Shown: piece by piece, positions 39,109 to 51,260 of the stretch
Layout of the letters: each line of letters starts with the position of its first letter
Position numbering within the stretch: position 1 is the first letter of the stretch
NCBI RefSeq assembly: GCF_028389875.1
Contig: NC_084671.1
Location: 26,505,083-26,569,082 of the forward strand
Length of the DNA: 64,000 nt
From: Rhea pennata
Lineage: Eukaryota > Chordata > Aves > Rheiformes > Rheidae
Reading direction: 5' to 3'
Position numbers and translations under genes: made by a program
The notes under the pieces: model-generated
Database searches by the model: none
Seen by the model: the letters and a program-made list of their open reading frames with translations, nothing else
What the model was told of the DNA's origin: nothing

Positions 39109-39197
39109 TGCCTGTGCACACGCATATACACACATACGCACACATACGCTCTACACACAATGTTTGCATTAGGTACGTACGTGTATATATGCACACA
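39109..39197 (+). repeat. Imperfect (CA)/(TACACACA) repeat
   Basis: A degenerate run of cacacgcatatacacacata type is followed by gtacgtacgtgtatatatgc. It is a decayed microsatellite with alternating purine-pyrimidine character. Confidence 0.7.
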
Positions 39198-42100
39198 ACA
39201 CTAGCTATCCGTCTGAACAGAGACTCTTCAATCTTTTCTGAAGTACACTTAAAGACACTTCAGCTTCTTCTACCTTCTCCCTAGGTGGATCATCAAGCAG
39301 AAACTGAGTCACAACAGAGTTTGATTTTCGCACAAAATCAACAATGCAGAGTTTTTACGTAAGCTTGAAGTTCTGAATATAAAGAATTTTAGTGCTGAAT
39401 AAAGGAGAAGTAAAAATCAGCAAATCATCAGCAGGACAGCCGCACAAAGACTGTTCAAAAGCTCACACTCTAGCGCTGCAGGGGTTCAAATCGTACGTGC
39501 CCGTCCTCTCTGGACTTCGCTTGCCCAGGGATACGTGGGGCCAGGATGCTTCTCTGTTCCTAAGCCTGACTGAAACGCCATCCAGCAGCTGGCCCGCAAG
39601 GCAGAAGGTGCTAGTGCTGTTGTAGCCAGGATGATCTAAGGACACAGGCAAGATGCAGTTAGTAGATCATGGCAATATCTTTTGATAGTCTGAGAGATGT
39701 AACTGGAAGAAGAGACAAAGCTTGGGGAACACAAAGGCCTGAAATACAAACAGAAGACTGCAGAGCTATGTACAAGTTGAGAAGAATTGCTCAAACCTGT
39801 ATCAGTTAGATCATCTTTGGAAAAAAAAATAGCCAGACTTGTGAGTCTAGCATGTGGGCTAGTAGGAGAAGGAGAATTTGATAAGGTAATTTTTTCCTAG
39901 GAGAAAAAGAGATGGCTAATACCTTTTTTCAGATCACAGAGAAGCTAGCAGGGAGAAAAAGGAAATCATCAGCCATTAAACTAGTATTCCTTCCAATTCT
40001 GTTGTGTTTAGTGGGGTTCTGAATTTAACTCCCAGGTTCATCTTTGAAAAAAATGTCCTGTTCAAGGAGACCAAAGTTTACCCAGGGAAGCTGCTGCACT
40101 GCACTCCAGCCCCTCACCTGCAAGCAAGGAAGAAGAAAAGCAAGGTGGAAACACAGAAAAGGAGGAGGGAGTTAAGTTGGAGGAAAACATTGCTCATAGA
40201 GCTTGCAAGATATCCAGCTACAGCGATTACCGAAGCACGGTGTTTCCAGCACACAAGAACAATTGAAAGAAATATAGTTGTACAAAGCTATGTTGAGTTG
40301 GGCTCTGGAAAGTGCCCAAGGTGCAGTCAGGGGTAGGAGCTGGTGGGCACTGGTACTTCTTCCTGCACTTCTGCCCTCCAAGGCGGCTAACACGGGCTTT
40401 TCTACAGAGCAGGACCAGCCCTTGCATGTTTATTTGCTTTAACCCTCTCCAAGAAAAGTGATTAAAAAAAGGTACCATTTCCACTGGCCTTGGCTTCTCT
40501 GGAAACCTGTCCTTAACACCTTGGGTCCAAGGCGAAATGGCAGTGTGCCTTTAAAACCAAAGCAGCAGAAATGAGCTAATAGGCTGAACTCCCTCCCCTC
40601 GGTCCCCATCCGAGCGCCCTGCTGCTCTGTGCAGCAGTCAGTTGGCTCCTGAAGGAATTCAGGTAGATCCCAAGCAAACACACACCTCCTCCTCAAGGGA
40701 GGGTGTTCTGGAGGGGGGGAAATACAGAGAGTCAAGTGCAAAACCCAATTAAAATCCTGCTCTGCAAGACAAGCACAAAAATCCAGCTCCTGCCCATCTC
40801 TACTCAACATCACAACTAGATTTATAGTGTTTTCCAAACTGATAAAAGTCAGTCAAACATTATGCTGAAATACATTTTGAGGGTGTGTTTTTCCTAAAGA
40901 AAAGATGCAATTTCCTTTGGGATATTGCACCCAAAAGCACTTCTCTGCAGCCTTCTTGTGCCCTGGACCAGATCCTACACGAAATCTCGCTCGTGGCAGA
41001 GGCAGGCAGCGCTCTGCCCAGACAGCGCGCTCGCCCGAGAGATCGCCCCCAAAGTAAGCTCAGAAAGGAGAGTTACCAGCGCGACCTGTCAAACAGCAAA
41101 CTCAGGTTTCTTCAATACATTCAGAATTCAAAACTGAGAAGGCACAAAACCAGGTTTACTTTGATCTAGCAGCTACCTGGGTTAAACTTCTTAACTTTGC
41201 TAGAAAGTTTTCCTTGTGGGAAAGCTTTGTACCGCACTTGCATGGGGACGCGCGGCCTCCTCGGTACAAGTTCTCCTGCATAATCGGTCAAGTTCTGCTT
41301 TTAAAACGCTCTGGCTCAGCCTGGCAGCGGTTCCTGTGCTTTAAAGCATTGTCTTAGCACCACAGAGGCATTACGTGGAGCCGCAGTACTTTTCTTAGCG
41401 TACGTTTGGTGGTGGACTGCATGAACTGCACCTCTAACAGAGCCCACAAAGCATTGTGCGCACCTTTTGGGCGCCGAGCAATAGCCAGTGTTACGAAAAA
41501 GTAAAAATTTTAGCAAAAGAAATACCTCTTCCACTCCGTGTCTCCTTGAAGTCACGTCAAAGGGGAAAAGCACACCTATTGGACTGGATAAACGGGAGGA
41601 TCACCGCAGTCTTACTGACTAGTTTCCAGCCTAAAACATTATCTGTATTGGCAGGGATGTCAGCTGTCTTGGATCCCCAAGAAGAGGTAGCAGCTGGCAT
41701 GTATGTGCAAGCCCACATTTAAATAGCAAAGCTGTTTTGCATGCAAGGGGAGGTTCTATCTGAGCTGGACAAATGCTAGCAAAAGGCTTAAGTGATCTTA
41801 TTAATTAAACAGCGTATATTAACGAAGTGATTGTCAGGATTGCAGAATAGCTACTCTCGCTAATGGTTACGGAGCTCCGCGTGCCATTTTGCTTCCCCAT
41901 CCTCTTGTCTGGAGGAGGGGGAAGTTCCTCCCAGCACAAGGACTCCCGGGGTTTCCTTGCAAGGGGCTCCCAAGCTCCGGGCCCAAAGTTTGCCAGAACT
42001 CCCAAAGCGGTTATAAATGGCAGGTGAGGGTGTGCTGACAACCTGAACGGGAAATGGGTGCCTGCTCTGCCCACCTCCCACCCAGCAGCATGCTGTTTCT

Positions 42101-43339
42101 AGATGAAGAAAGGGGTTAATTCGGGAGTCCCCCGACTCCTGTCGGAATGGCTTGCTGGTGCCTGCAGCCACAGCTCCCGGCAGCCTGCGTGCAGGTGTTT
42201 CCAGAGACAAACCTCAGCCAGGCAGCGAGCTAATGAGCAGAGTCAAGCAGGGGGAAGGAGAGGAGAGCATGGGCCCCGGCACGGGCTCTGGTGGGACACT
42301 GGGGGAGAAGAGGATGGCAGCACCTTCCCCCAGGTAGGCACCTGGCTGGCTTCAGGGCAGTACCCGCAGCAGCCCCTGAGCAAATCACGACCTCAATCTC
42401 ATGACTTAGGCTACAGAGCCAATGTTGTGCTGCTGCTGTCCCAGAGGGTCTTGCCTTTCCCATTCCTTGCTGTTTCTCCTGCTTTCCCTTCTTCTCTCAC
42501 GTGTTCCCATCGCTGTCATTAATGCTTCTTGTCTCTGAAGTGGTCTAGCTGTTAAGTAACTGAAGGGAAGAAAAAAAAAAGTTAACTAACAATCCTACAG
42601 CCAGATATTGCTAATAGTGAAAAAAGAGGAAGCAAAGCAAAGCACCCTCATTTGATGGCAGTTGTGCAAGCCAAATAAGGAGTAGCAAGGGTGTGGATTT
42701 ACAACCACCCAAGCAATTTAATTTGATGCTATTGCTTTACCATCTTCCCTCTCTCTTGAGCAACCTGTATCCCTTCCTGTGGCAGCACTGATACTCACCC
42801 TACCTTGGCAAGGCATCAGAGGATGTCAAGCTGGCAGAAAAGTGATCCGGCAAAAAAAAAGTGAAGTTTTCTGCTGGGTCAGTGCCCTGGACTACTTCAT
42901 CAGGAGTCAGACAAGCAGCAGGACCAGTGGTAGGAGAGGGAGTGGGAGCACAAAGCTGCTGTCAGGAGGAGCAGACCCACCTCTGACTGGGAGCTCGACA
43001 TAAGATCTTATCAGCTGTGTCACAAAACAACACCCCACGCTTATGAACTTTGCTTTAAAGAATTGCTTTAGACTGAGACACACAAAAAAAGCCTGAAACA
43101 CCAGTATCTCACTGCTTAACCTGGAATCAGACCCTCCAGAGACACTGGCATTGGTATATGCTAGATAGTAACTCTTAACAGTGACCCTTGGAGAAGACCT
43201 GGAGTCAAGTGCAATGGAAGCAATTCAGAGAGACACTAAAGAGGCTGCTAAGGTACAGTCTGCCAAAAAGTGAGATAGATGATTGCTTTGAGGATTTCGT
43301 CACCCTTTTAGCGCTCCCTGGCTAACGGGGGGTGTTACC

Positions 43340-43830
43340 CAGGTGGCCACGCACTTTGCCTCGGCAGCCAGACCACCCATACACGGTACCCATACACGAT
43401 ACACCATACGCTTAACAGCGATCCCCTTGCCTGACACCAGCATGGAACTGGTTGTCCCTCTCTCCTTGGACTGGGAAGTCTCAAATGGGGCGGTCGTGGT
43501 GGCAGCGGCTCCCTGCTCCACGCAGGCAGCAGCGTGGCCGTGTCCCCGGGGGTCTCCTGGCGCCCTTGCCCCCTCCCACGCCACAGCCCTGCTTAGTCCT
43601 GCTGTTCGGTCAGCGTGGGCAAGCCCCAGCGCCTGGGCAGGACGACTGTGCACCGGAGCGCGGGCACCCAGCAGTCCTACCGCGGCATGGCTGCTGCCAA
43701 GCGCTCCCAGCAACCAGGCCTCCAGCACGCCTCCTCGGACACTGCCCCACCGCAGTCCTCTGCCTGCAGAACAGCTACCTGCCCACAGAAGGCAAAGTGC
43801 TTGCTCCAGACAACACACTGCGAGCTCTAT
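43340..43830. other. GC-rich patch with moderate CpG density
   Basis: This is a roughly 500-bp GC-rich stretch. Overlapping open frames on both strands (up to 204 codons) have Pro/Ala/Ser-rich, low-information translations typical of GC-rich non-coding DNA. A ten-base poly-C (43897-43906) follows. It could be a small CpG island or a non-coding exon; neither is shown. Confidence 0.35.
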
Positions 43831-43896
43831 CTATTTTACAAAGCCACTTTTTGCTAGCTGTAAGAAATGGATTTCTCTGGACATGCTGGGTTTGAT

Positions 43897-43906
43897 CCCC
43901 CCCCCC
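43897..43906 (+). repeat. Poly-C run (10 C)
   Basis: Ten consecutive C are followed by a pyrimidine tract. Confidence 0.9.
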
Positions 43907-44087
43907 TTTCTTTTTGGTATAAATCAAAATCAGTGGCGCCAGCAAAGTTTAAAATAGGTATAAGTCTGAGAAGAATGAGGCTCTTCACTTCTATTATTCT
44001 GTGCTTATTTCATTGCTCTTCTACCTGATTGTTGTAATGAAAATGTTTTAAAAAAGGTTAAAAAATGCAAATGGGGTGTGTGGGTGC

Positions 44088-44300
44088 GTTAATAAGAGGA
44101 TATAAAAATAATGCAGAAGATAATATAACGACAGAATAGTGAACAATGGAGCATTTGCATTTGGAGGGCCACGTGTAGTTTCGGGTGCCACCTCTCAGGC
44201 AAGATACAGCAAGAGCTTCCAAAGACGGCTAAAAGAAAGAATTTAGAAGGCCACAGTGGTGCAGGCATGTGAAAAGAGATTAAAAGGAAAACAACAAAGG
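44088..44300 (+). repeat. Decayed CR1-type LINE fragment
   Basis: The ordered matches to the CR1 3' coding consensus are 'aggatataaaaataatgcag', then 'aagataatataacgac', then 'gtagtttcgggtgccacctc', then 'caggcaagatacagcaagag' and 'gaaaagagattaaaagg'. It covers the same part of the element as the copy at 6.8 kb but resembles a different, older CR1 lineage. There is no intact frame. Confidence 0.7.
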
Positions 44301-45564
44301 TTACATTTAACGTAAGACTGATAGCTCGTCAGTCAAAAGTTAGCAATGTATGTCACTGGATGGGTATATCGTTGTGTGCTGATATATGCACAGCAATTTC
44401 CCATGTGCAGTTTAAGCCTGAATTCCTTATTTTGTTAAACTACAGAAAGGCAAGCGCAGCTCAGGTGATGCAGTAACTGCTGATATGCCGTATGGCGTAG
44501 CAGCTGCCATCAGTCAGGCAGGTAGTTAAAAATCAAGTGGTCTTCTAGGCAATTACACATTGCTGCAAATCTTCAGTTGAAACACTACGGGCTGCTCTCC
44601 AGACATTAGGGACTATGGGGCATCATCTGAGCAGAACCTAAATCCTGTGGAGCTGTGATCTGCACGAAAGCCTGCATTGTCAAAGAGAGAAAAAAAAAAA
44701 AGCCAAAGTAATAATAATGGAAGTAGCCTGTGTGAATGCTAATGGCAGAGCTCTTTGGGGCCCAAGGCTCACCAGAGAAGGCAGATTTGGATTTCGGGAC
44801 AAGATAAAAAACGTTGGCTTTTTACTCCAGTTCTGGTTAGGGAAACGAGCCTTTGTACACATTTGAAATCACCATCTCACAATCCTCCTCGGCTGCGAGA
44901 GCAAAGGAATTGCTGTAAAACAGCAGGAGTGAGGAGCTCACCTCTCTTAGGGATTATACCTGCTTCATGCTCCCCCGACCCCAGCTAAGTTACTTTTGAT
45001 TTGCATCAGGAGGAGTGAGCAGAGGGCTGTGCTTACTTTCCCAGTAAATAATAGCCAAACTCTTAAAACAAATTTCTCCTCCAAGTGGGAATAGTTGGTC
45101 TAAATCCCCAAAATCTACTCCCTCGGCCCCAAGGGCAATGACATCACCACCTGATCTGTACACTTCTGCCGCTCTACCTGTGAGTCCTAGGCTTGTCACA
45201 GGGAGGTTTCCACAGCTTGTGAAACACGGCGTCCAGTGAACGGCCTCCCTATGACGGGCATTGTGCCATTTCTCCATTCACTCTGCTTGAGTTTGTTTCC
45301 TGCAGAAACAGGATTTATTTAGCCCTCAAAACAACAAAGCTGGTAAGGAGTCACTGGAGCACTCCAAAGCCTGAAAAATGCAATAAAACCTGAGCCCCTC
45401 GCTCCTCACGCTCTGCCACCTCTGGGGACACTCACACAGACCGGTCTAAAGCACGAGGCTGGCCAGATTCACCCCAAGCAACAGAGAGGAGAGGAGCCCA
45501 AATTCCAGTGCATCCTTCATTCCTGTGTCCCTTCAGGTCACAGACCAGAAGCACAAGCCAGGTC

Positions 45565-45735
45565 TGATGGTGACCTTGATTAATCATTAGAGAACTAATT
45601 GCTGACGGCCCTCTCTGCCCGGGCCAGGCCCTCAGCTGACGTAATGGGACACTATCGCGCTGGTGACCGTGAAGCTATGATAACTGACCTTCGATGAGCC
45701 AAAGCTTTACTCGCTTATCATTTGGATTTCCATGG
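45565..45735. promoter_or_regulatory. Candidate enhancer: dense cluster of transcription-factor-like sites
   Basis: Within about 150 bp there are a nuclear-receptor half-site TGACCTTG (45571-45578), an HNF1/homeodomain-like GATTAATCATTAG (45579-45591), a homeodomain core AACTAATTG, an E-box CAGCTG overlapping a CRE-like TGACGTAA (45637-45644), GATA-type TGATAA (45678-45683), a second TGACCTT (45685-45691) and CTTATC (45714-45719). The density is high for non-coding DNA. Function is inferred. Confidence 0.3.
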
Positions 45736-47759
45736 AGCAGACTGGACGTGGAAAAATAGGGCTGGATTTTAAAAGGAATAGGATAATATCACGACCAGTT
45801 GAAATATTTTGAGATGAATACAGCACTTTGCGTGTTCAGTGAACTTCAGAAAAATCAGGGGAAAGATTAGCATCAACTTCAGCAGGTAACATGATGTGTT
45901 TTATAAGAGTCATTCAGACTACAGGCTTAAAAATAGTGGGTGAGTTTTATCCAAGGATGAGGGAAAACTTCCCTCCTAAGTATAGCACTATATAGTTATC
46001 TACAGGAATTATGGGTTTATTTGTCTTTGTTTGAAGCAATAGGCCTTAAGCTGACCCCAGAAGAGGGACATTCAAATGACAGCTAGCAAGCCCATTTGAG
46101 AGAACAGTAAATGTAAGCACAATGTGAAAAAGGAAACAGTATTTCAGAGGAGAAAATTATAACCAGCTTTGGTATGAAAAGATATAAAAAGCATTAAAAT
46201 AAAATCAGGCTGGCTCTGCTACATCCACTCCAATGCCCAGGTATGTGAACACACATGAAATTTTAAAATGGCAACCTAAAAATAGTCATAAACATTTAGG
46301 CCTTTTCAACTCAAATGACTGTAAGTAACATAAAGCAAGAGCAGCAGGTCAGCCAGTGTGCCTTAAAAGTGCAAGGAAATACCATTTACTGTTTCCACTA
46401 ACATGAGTTTGCAGATTTGAATCACAGATTCGCCCAGTTGTTAAAGATTTATATGGGAGGTTTAACAAAGGCCTGTCGTTAAACCTTTGGCATAAGCAGT
46501 GCAAAGGACGTTGAGTTCATGTTTATACTCACTTATCTGGATAAAGGGAAAGCTGTTCCTTTAAATATGTTCACTGTGACTCTGGAAAGTGAGCAAACTA
46601 AGTCTGAGGGAAAGCTTCACTTTTGATCAGAACTGATAGAAAAGACAAGGACTGAAGGACAGAGATTTTTCAGAGGACGTACCTGCCTCAGCATTCAGCA
46701 CTGAACTGCAAATTCCTTATAACTTGGGGGAGTTTAGTCCAGATTTGTTGGACATGCCTCGTCCAGACGGCAAATGAGAGACGGGTTCAGACTCAGACTG
46801 CCAGGTGAGTAAAAACCTATTCTGGGGGGAGGCTGGAAAAGAAATGGTCTGAGGAAAAAACCTCAGGCAACAAACGAAGGCACAAATCCAGTGCCTGGGA
46901 AAGAACCGACTTTGCTCTATGAGCAAAGTCATTCTGAAGGAGTCTCGAGCAACCCAGACACAGCACAGTAGTGGCACTGTTGAAATACTGGCTAACAGAA
47001 AGGAGAGAGACAAACACCGCTGGCACAGCCTGACAGGCGTAAAAACCACGACCGGGAGGAAGCCTAGTCAGTGAGGAGACCCAGACTGCACAAAACAGGC
47101 ATTAATGCAACAAACTAAACAGCAAACATCCCCCAAACCAACCAACCAAGCTGTCGCTCTTTTTCCAGAGGCAGGATAAGTTGTGATTTTTCCTGGCAAC
47201 TGTTTACGTGTGATCTTGCTTTTTAAAAAAAATAAAGACAGGAAACGTGAAAAACAGCCTAGTTTTCCCCTAATGGCAGCCTGATCTTTTCCCTTAGCTG
47301 ATCTTTCCTTTTGCTCTCAGGAGACCAATTGCTGTGCATCCAGCACAGCAGTGAACTCCATCCCAGCAATTATGTGTATTTTTAAATGCACAAAGCAAAC
47401 AGAGGCTCAAATCCCGTAAGAACAAGCTACCTCCTGAGATTTCAGACTATTGACAGATTCAACTGTTAGAGTAGATCTGCTACTTCCAGATCTCACTGAA
47501 AGTAGGGAATTGCAGTAAAAGGTAGAAAAGATTTTAAAATGTCATTGCTGTGCTTGCAGAAAGGACTAATTGGCTGAGATTCACTTTAAGAATGAGATGG
47601 ACATTTTATCCAGGTCTGATTTTATCCAAACTCCATTTGGGACTGATAAATCTGATCCGCTTTAATATCAACTGTAAATATAGGCACATGTGTGAAATGA
47701 CACGGCAACTGACAGAAGAGAAGTGCCTGGAGACAGAGAACCCGTTGTCCAATGCTACT

Positions 47760-47850
47760 GTAATTTGGAGAGGACATTTGCAAGGCAAGCTCAAAGGGTT
47801 TAATTACATAATTACCATTATCTGTGCCTGTGGCCAATACTTGGGGTTTT
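47760..47850. promoter_or_regulatory. Possible conserved non-coding element, homeodomain-type AT-rich core
   Basis: It contains 'gggtttaattacataattac' then 'cattatctg', with adjacent TAATTA cores, a GATA-type site and, shortly after, a CCAAT-like 'ggccaat'. A 127-codon open frame crosses the area but has no recognisable domain. Deep conservation is suspected from composition only. Confidence 0.2.
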
Positions 47851-48498
47851 ACGAAAATCTTACTTTTGGAAGAGCTTGTTCTGTGATGTCTATAGAAAAT
47901 TATATCATCATCTTTACTGTAGCAGCGCCTTGAGGCAATACTTCATGCTTCCAAGCAGTTCCCCATAGAAGCAGCCCCACTAGGTCTAAAATAAGAAAAA
48001 AAAAATCACAAGAATCAGTAAAGCTGAAACAATTCGGTAACCTTGTCTCCTCCCCCTCTTCTCTTTCCTACCCAAAACCATCTTTGAAACAGATGTCTAG
48101 CACCAAACATGTCTAGCAAGTTGCCCAAATTATCAGCAAAACTTGGATTTTGCTATTTGAAAAAGGGGCAATTCCTGAAACAGTGGCTCCTTCTAACACA
48201 GGAACTTGCAGTCAAAATAGTGAAATAAAACTTGAGAACAACAGGGACTATGAGGAACTAGTAATCTAGTTGAAATGCCTGATATTCACTGGGGGGGAGG
48301 GGGGTAGAAATGCAGGAAATACCAAATGAAAAAATCAAAAATGAGGTAATACCCAAACTGGTTAATTTTTCCTTGATTACAGTATTGTGTAGAGGTATTT
48401 GATCCCATAAGGCTCCCTCTTGTCATACTCTGCACGTATACTGAGTTCCTGCTCAAGGAGCTCACATGGGAATATAGGAGTATTTGTATACCACTGTA

Positions 48499-48640
48499 TA
48501 TTATTCTCCTTCCAGAGACAGGAAACTAAGACCCAGAAAAATCCCTGCCTCACCCCAGATAACCCAGGGAACCGCAGCGGAGCTGAGCAATAAACCCCAC
48601 TCTCACAGGACCCAGTTCAGTGCCGCAGTCATGAGATTCC
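48499..48640 (-). repeat. MIR-type SINE fragment (reverse orientation)
   Basis: The order 'gacaggaaactaagacccag', 'ccagataacccaggg', 'gagctgagcaataaacccca' follows the reversed MIR consensus (gaggaaactgaggcccagag, aaggtcacacagc, cagagctgggattcgaaccc). It is decayed but the segment order is kept. Confidence 0.55.
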
Positions 48641-48739
48641 CTGCTCTCCCCTCAGCCTTCTCTCTCCGTGCCTAAAACCTGTGTGTGGAGGGGAGGGGAA
48701 CAACTGCTGGTGGTGAGCAGGGTCTGAAGGGGAGAGATC

Positions 48740-48920
48740 TGCCCACCTTGGGCGGCCGAGCCGAGCCAGCTTGTGCTGGCCTCCCGCTGTAGCCGGGCCA
48801 CGTCTGCTGGCACCGCACCGACAGAGAGAATCCACCGCCGGCACCGTTTATCCCCGGCCACTGCGGCAGGGCGAGCTTTCCCTCCGCAGCAGCGCTGGAG
48901 AGAACACCGAGCGGTTGGCG
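48740..48920. promoter_or_regulatory. Small CpG-rich patch upstream of NGEF
   Basis: About 180 bp are CpG-rich (gggcggccgagccgagcc, gccgggccacg, ccgccggcaccg). The patch lies about 9 kb before the NGEF start codon and 12 kb before the NEU2 start. It could be a distal NGEF or NEU2 promoter. No clear donor site adjoins it. Confidence 0.3.
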
Positions 48921-50939
48921 AAGAAACTGGTTTCCAGTTAACATAAATGCTGCACTGGGGACAACCATTGGAAACTGCGCTGCCTAAACGTTCATTCTCA
49001 TCGACATAGCTGTGGATTTGCAGTTCAAGCTACTGTAGTAGTATTGCAGACGAGGGTGAAGCTAGCAAGAGAGTTATTGTTTAGGTTTTATGTCTTTGGC
49101 ATGTCGGTTGTTTTGTCAAAGAGTGGAGACTGACTGTGGGTGTACAATATACGCGCACCAAGAGAGCGCTACACAGTGCCCTTTTTATTTATTTTTTTTA
49201 ATGGTGCAACAGTGTCCAGGGCTGTAGCTGACAAACGAAGGCGAGTATGTGGGGCTTCTGGCTGCCGCTGCCAAAGCCCAGAATTAGCACCACAGAAGAG
49301 ACTGCTGTGTCCTGGGAGCAGCAGTCTCGCAGGCTCCCCTCTCTGAAGACCTGAGGCCTTCCTAGTGTCTGGAGAGAGCCCTCCTGGAGGGGCAGTTTGC
49401 ATTGCTGCTGTGTGGTTGGTGCACTACACTCCGGACTTCAATTTCCAGAGCTGTTAGTCAAGTACCTTTCCCGAGTACTAAAGACATGCAAACAGCATGT
49501 CAGCCCACAAAACTGTATCATCTGATACCAGGTTTGAATTTATCTTGATGCAGCTGACAAGGATAGCCTGGCACAGCAGTGCTCCAAACCTACTTGGGAT
49601 TTCAAACCAGTAGAAACCGGTCTAACAGGCTTCTAATGTCTGTACTGACTTCTGGCTCCCTTGCAGCTACGAATTTGCAGGCAGACTCCCCATATAGACA
49701 CTCCTTGCAACCTCCACCCAATGACCACTAAGGTAGGAAAAACTGAGTGCTCTGCTATTCCTTGACCAACAAAACCAGCCCTTTACTTTACCTGCTTCTA
49801 TATGGACACTTGCAAATAAAAAAACCTTTGAGTTCTCCCCTCTCTGCAGTTCAGATAACCATCCGTGCTCATTTCTTCCATGACAAGCGTCTAGTATGCA
49901 ACCAACGAATCTAGAAATAGAAGTAGATAGAGCTGGACTTTTTCCCCAAGGGCAGTGTAAGTGTAGTCTGCCCCAGGGACATTGGGTCTGACTTCCTGCT
50001 GACCAGTCTGTCTTGAAAAGCTTCAACCAAGGCATCTGCTAATCCAGTCTTCTATGTACCCTGGCATTACTAAACCTTACTGCTTTTAGTGAGGTGTTAC
50101 TCTCAGGACGTTATTTGTCATATCCTCCTCTTGATTGAACCATTTCATCACCAACTAAACTTTCTATACTAGATTCTTTCAATTTTTAGAGGCTGTGACA
50201 TTTCTTGATAAATTTAAGCTTTATATTGCATATTCTTTCCATGGCTAGAAAGCTTCATGTGGTTCAAATGATGAGGAACAAGGACTGGCAACTCCCATGT
50301 GCAACCCTGTAAAATAGGACAGATCAGCCGCAGGCTGCTGAGGGCCTCCTGGTGCGCTTGCACATTACGCTAGTATCTTGTGCTCTGAGGCTATGTCCTG
50401 CTATTTGCACCTGGCCCCGTACTGATGCTTGTGTAGTCCCACTATCCAAGCAGCAATGGTGATTCGATTTTTATTCACCTACCTTCCAGGAGGAAGCCTG
50501 GAAAACCAAATGAGTTTCAGACCATGGCTTCTTAGTGACCATTTTCATTAGTATCTTCTAAGCAGAAGTAAGGGATGGGATGGCATCAGAGAGACAACAA
50601 CACTTCATAATCAGCAGGACAGAGGAAGGGGCATTTCTTCCGGACGCAGGAGTTCCTGTTAGTATATAGAGAGATATGTCAGTGATGTTAGGGGAGCTGG
50701 GTGAGTTTTTATACCTTTTATTTTTCAAGACTCTCTCAAAATCTTTGAGCAGGAATATACAGTATGGCATGTGTGCTAATTTAAGAGAAAGAATAAAAAT
50801 AAGGTCAGGCTTTTGTTTAATTAGTTTCAACAGCTTAGAATGAAAAACAGAAGGGCTTGGAGATTCACTTCTGTCCTCCATGCAGTTTAAAAATTAGGTT
50901 GACTACACCGAGGGAGAATGTCTTCACTATGAGATATGT

Positions 50940-51260
50940 GGAGCTAACAAATGTATCTTGGAGCACTGACTACAATTATTATGCCATTTAAAGAAAGAAT
51001 ATATTTTTAATCATTATTTTTGACTTGTAAAGAATCAGTAAACAGTGGAGAAAGATAAGTCTGCTGGTTTTTGCCAGCAGAAAAAGATGTTGCTATTTAA
51101 AGTTATTCATTAAGTCTATATTGCTATATATTAGTTAATTTATACAGAGTAGCTGCTATAAATACTCCATTTTTCATGCAGACAAAATTGTGTGAAGGTA
51201 TGTATCCACTCCAGTTACATGTAAGCAACCATTTATAAGATGCAATTATTTTGTGTCTAC
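50940..51260. other. AT-rich, CpG-poor stretch, possible conserved non-coding DNA
   Basis: The sequence is strongly AT-rich with almost no CpG, many homeodomain-like TTAAT/ATTA cores and a near-palindromic 'ctgctggtttttgccagcag' at about 51060. There is no open frame of note. Its composition resembles conserved developmental non-coding elements, which is a weak argument. Confidence 0.2.

Noticed and set aside
38600-39196. 198-codon minus-strand open frame
   Set aside because: It starts inside a CA-type microsatellite and has no recognisable domain.
43300-43957. 172- and 204-codon open frames on opposite strands
   Set aside because: The translations are low-complexity Ala/Pro/Ser-rich, as expected in GC-rich non-coding DNA. 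No homology is recognised.
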